Source: Cacajao melanocephalus (Eukaryota > Chordata > Mammalia > Primates > Pitheciidae). From it: a stretch of DNA of 64,000 nt. Where the stretch lies: contig CAUYLG010026827.1 of NCBI GenBank assembly GCA_963573385.1, positions 1 to 64,000 on the forward strand, read 5' to 3'. The position numbers and the translations under genes are program-made. The notes under the pieces were generated by a model. The model had not been told where the DNA came from, searched no databases, and was given only the letters and a program-made list of their open reading frames with translations. Numbering within the stretch: the first letter of the stretch is position 1; each line of letters opens with the position of its first letter. Positions 61,697-64,000 of the stretch are shown piece after piece.

Positions 61697-61699
61697 CCA

Positions 61700-61995
61700 C
61701 TGGTGAAGCACTGAATTCTAGGGAGGATTTCTCCTGTGGGTCCTCCTAAGAGAGAACCTAATGAAATATAGGGAACGTCTTTAAAATAGCAGCCCTCTCC
61801 CCACAGTAGGCCCTGAATAATTTACAGGGGTGTGGAGATAGTGATCCTTAGCCCTCAGTGGTCAGTAGGACGAGGGGCAGCTAAAGCCCTGTGCCTGCGG
61901 CCTCCAGCCTTTAGCAGTTCCCTGAAGCTATACCAGGATGCTGGAAAAACACATTTTTGTAATATGTGCCACAAAATGAAAAGCACTTTTTCTAA
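61700..61995. other. Anonymous sequence right of the L1M
   Basis: Slightly GC-richer than the surroundings ('aggacgaggggcagctaaag'); no repeat recognised. Confidence 0.35.
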
Positions 61996-61999
61996 AAGA

Positions 62000-62340
62000 T
62001 ATCTGTAACATCCATAACATGCAGTTTCATATCATTTTCTTTTAACAAGCTGATTACAAAACAGAAATACAATTCGTTAAAACATTTCTGCAAGAGGCCA
62101 AAGATGTCCAGTTATTTGATATCTGGTTTCATTTATACCACAGTACTATATGTGGCTACTAAATGCATCTGAACTCCTTTTAGGTGGCATTTATGTTAAT
62201 GAGTTTAAGTTAATTATTCACAAGGTCACCTTTATTTGACACATGACCAAGTTTAACCAAACAGGCTGATGGTGCTGCCAGGTGCATGCTCTTGCTTCCC
62301 AACACTTCGGAAACTCTGAAAGGCTCCCCTCTAAAAATCC
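62000..62340. promoter_or_regulatory. Candidate conserved non-coding element
   Basis: Repeat-free stretch with dense AT-type binding motifs: TGATTACAAAAC, TTATGTTAATGAG, TTTAAGTTAATTATTC, then AAGGTCACC (nuclear-receptor half site). The regulatory call is inference only. Confidence 0.3.
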
Positions 62341-62344
62341 ATTT

Positions 62345-64000
62345 CTGTACGTGCCATTTGTGAGCTCACTGTAAGCACAGATGAACTATGCTGCATAATC
62401 ACATATTCATGTTACTTATTAGAAAGTGACCTTAGGTTAAAAAAAAATTATAGATGATCTTTAGTTTGAACCTTCTCCTTCCCCTCATTTTAACTTAATT
62501 TATACAGGGTGACTGTTTCTAATGTGTGTTACTGGAGAGCATTAAGATTCTACCCTTCAGAATTTTTACAAGGCATGAAATTTCAGGTAAAATTGCTGGT
62601 ACTGAGACCCACCAATATGGGCTATGGCTTATGGCTCCATATAGTCTCCTGGTCACCTGCAATTCTTACTCAGCAGAACATTCCTATTGGAGTTTTCCCA
62701 ATAAATATGACTTTGAAGATCAAGCTTGATAAGTACGTTATTCAATCTTTATGGTTCTTTACCCCATTAGTCATATCACTGCACCACACTTACACCAACT
62801 ATAGACAGTAAAATCATCTTACATATTAATTTCCCATATGGCACATTAGATTCCTGCATCAAGAACTCCTGTTTTAAATAAAGAAGTTAGGTTCTTGCCT
62901 ATATAACCTCAATATTCCATTTAATTATAAAGAAATTCCATTACTCCCTTAATTAACTTTTACTATCTATAAAAGTGAAACAAGAGGATTTTACTCTATT
63001 TATATGTACATTACAATTACTTTTGTGAAAGAAATCTATAATACACTTGGATTTCTAAAATGTATATATAATCAAAAGATGATTTCAGAGAAAAGTACAA
63101 ATGTGAGGACAACAAACAGGAAAAAGTAGTACATGAGTATTTTGCACTTACTGATAGAACTTAAGCAAAAACTATAGCTAATTTTTTTAAAGCACCTTTA
63201 AGTCTCTTTATTAATTTAAAATTTATTACAAATATACAACTGCATTTTGATACAGTCCCCTTACGTCATCTTGTTAAATTTGGGCATAACATGTGTTACT
63301 GTAGTTCTACACTTTTACCTTTGCACTTTGTAGTGTGTAGCAGAGCACCACAATTAACCACTGGTAGGTAGTGTTTATGTTAGTTCTCAAAAGGTTAAGA
63401 AGCTGATTATAGCTAAAACAGCTTTGCCTGAGGCTTCAGGGGCTCTGTGTAATCAAATTAGACAAGCAGGGCACAGTGTCACCTAACACAAACCAGTGGC
63501 ACTTTCTTCTTTGCACTGATCCTTCCCCCTTTTTTTATTAGGGAAACAACTCATGCTTTATGCTTTTACCAAATAATTTTGAAAGACTTGTTCCTAATAA
63601 ACTTGGCTTGCAATTTCATAAGATGTCCACTTCTTTAAAAGAAATGAGAACATGTAGAGAAAAATTCGAGAAAAAAAATGCTTGTTAGAAAAGAAATATA
63701 CATTTAGAGACACAGATTTTTAAAAGACAGTATTTTCACAAAAGGTAGGTGACAACTTTATCACATGTACATGATATTATGGACACTTCCTAGCTTTAGA
63801 CAGACTGTCAGTTTTGTTCTGCAGAAAACCACACAATGGCTTATCTGCTTCAGAGAGAACTCAGAGAACTTTATAAACATGATAGGTAACACATTAGCAT
63901 TTCCAAGAAACCATGGGAACCCACTCTGCTGAGTGATAGTTCATCCTTTCTCCATCTCTACTCTTTGAAGTCAGGCAAGGTAAACTATATAATAGATGTA
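62345..64000. other. Repeat-poor AT-rich sequence to the window end
   Basis: No recognised gene or repeat. A 100-codon open frame at 62509-62811 has no domain. A compositionally balanced stretch at 63395-63535 ('ggcttcaggggctctgtgta', 'aatcaaattagacaagcagg') may be conserved. Confidence 0.4.

Larger units (their letters stand above)
60233..61697 (+). mobile_element. L1M LINE ORF2 remnant with direct repeats of an internal junction
   Basis: RT-region text ('tacttctgttcaacattgta', 'gatggcatggtcctgtatgt', 'aatcaatatacaaaaatcaa') is followed by thumb and C-terminal ORF2 text ('gaccaatggaatagaataga', 'caatggggaaaagacactct', 'tcaataaatggtgctaggaa', 'gagatatctcactccagtta', 'gcaatcccactgctaggtat'). 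Frames are broken by many stops. About 200 bp between 60600 and 60640 are missing compared with L1. The element is bounded by two related segments, 60281-60386 and 61576-61696, which carry the same abnormal junction. Confidence 0.85.

Overview
The window is nuclear DNA from a primate, most likely human or another Old World primate or ape. The evidence is AluJ- and AluS-type SINEs, an L1PA-type LINE with its 5' UTR, and a deep background of mammalian L2, MIR, MaLR and MER1 relics. The DNA is AT-rich. I found no functional protein-coding gene, no exon I could support, no RNA gene and no CpG island. It reads as intergenic or deep intronic sequence.

Layout. 0-1.7 kb: an L1 ORF2 reverse transcriptase fragment (+) runs directly into a processed pseudogene of the mitochondrial ribosomal protein gene MRPS28 (-). 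1.7-9 kb: anonymous AT-rich DNA with MIR and L2 relics. 9-17.4 kb: L2 relics, five minus-strand Alus, a MaLR LTR and a degraded DNA transposon. 17.4-19.4 kb: mostly unique sequence and an L2. 19.4-27 kb: a repeat-poor block whose patches look like conserved non-coding DNA; the best candidate is at 24.4 kb. 27-27.8 kb: two Alus. 28-34.5 kb: L2, MIR and anonymous DNA. 34.5-40 kb: an old L1M 3' end, a tail-less Alu, two L2 copies, and two MLT1-like LTRs, one split by an Alu left monomer. 40.5-44.3 kb: an L1PA element inserted in L2 and reduced to 2.8 kb by an internal deletion that fuses ORF1 to ORF2 in frame. 44.4-58 kb: Alus (one nested in another), L2, MIR, L1M 3' ends, and a MER1 element with its target-site duplication. 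59-61.7 kb: an old L1M with direct repeats of an internal junction, best explained by tandem duplication. 61.7-64 kb: repeat-poor DNA with possible regulatory islands.

The genes do not act together. The content is a record of retrotransposition: an L1-mobilised mRNA copy, L1 deletions and duplications, and SINEs nested in older repeats. I saw no convincing new biological system. The most informative items are the L1 junction repeats near 60.3 and 61.6 kb, the ORF1-ORF2 fusion, the nearly intact MRPS28 retrocopy, the tail-less Alu with a perfect target-site duplication, and the candidate regulatory block at 24.4 kb. Repeat-family names come from recognising consensus sequence by eye; subfamily assignments are approximate.
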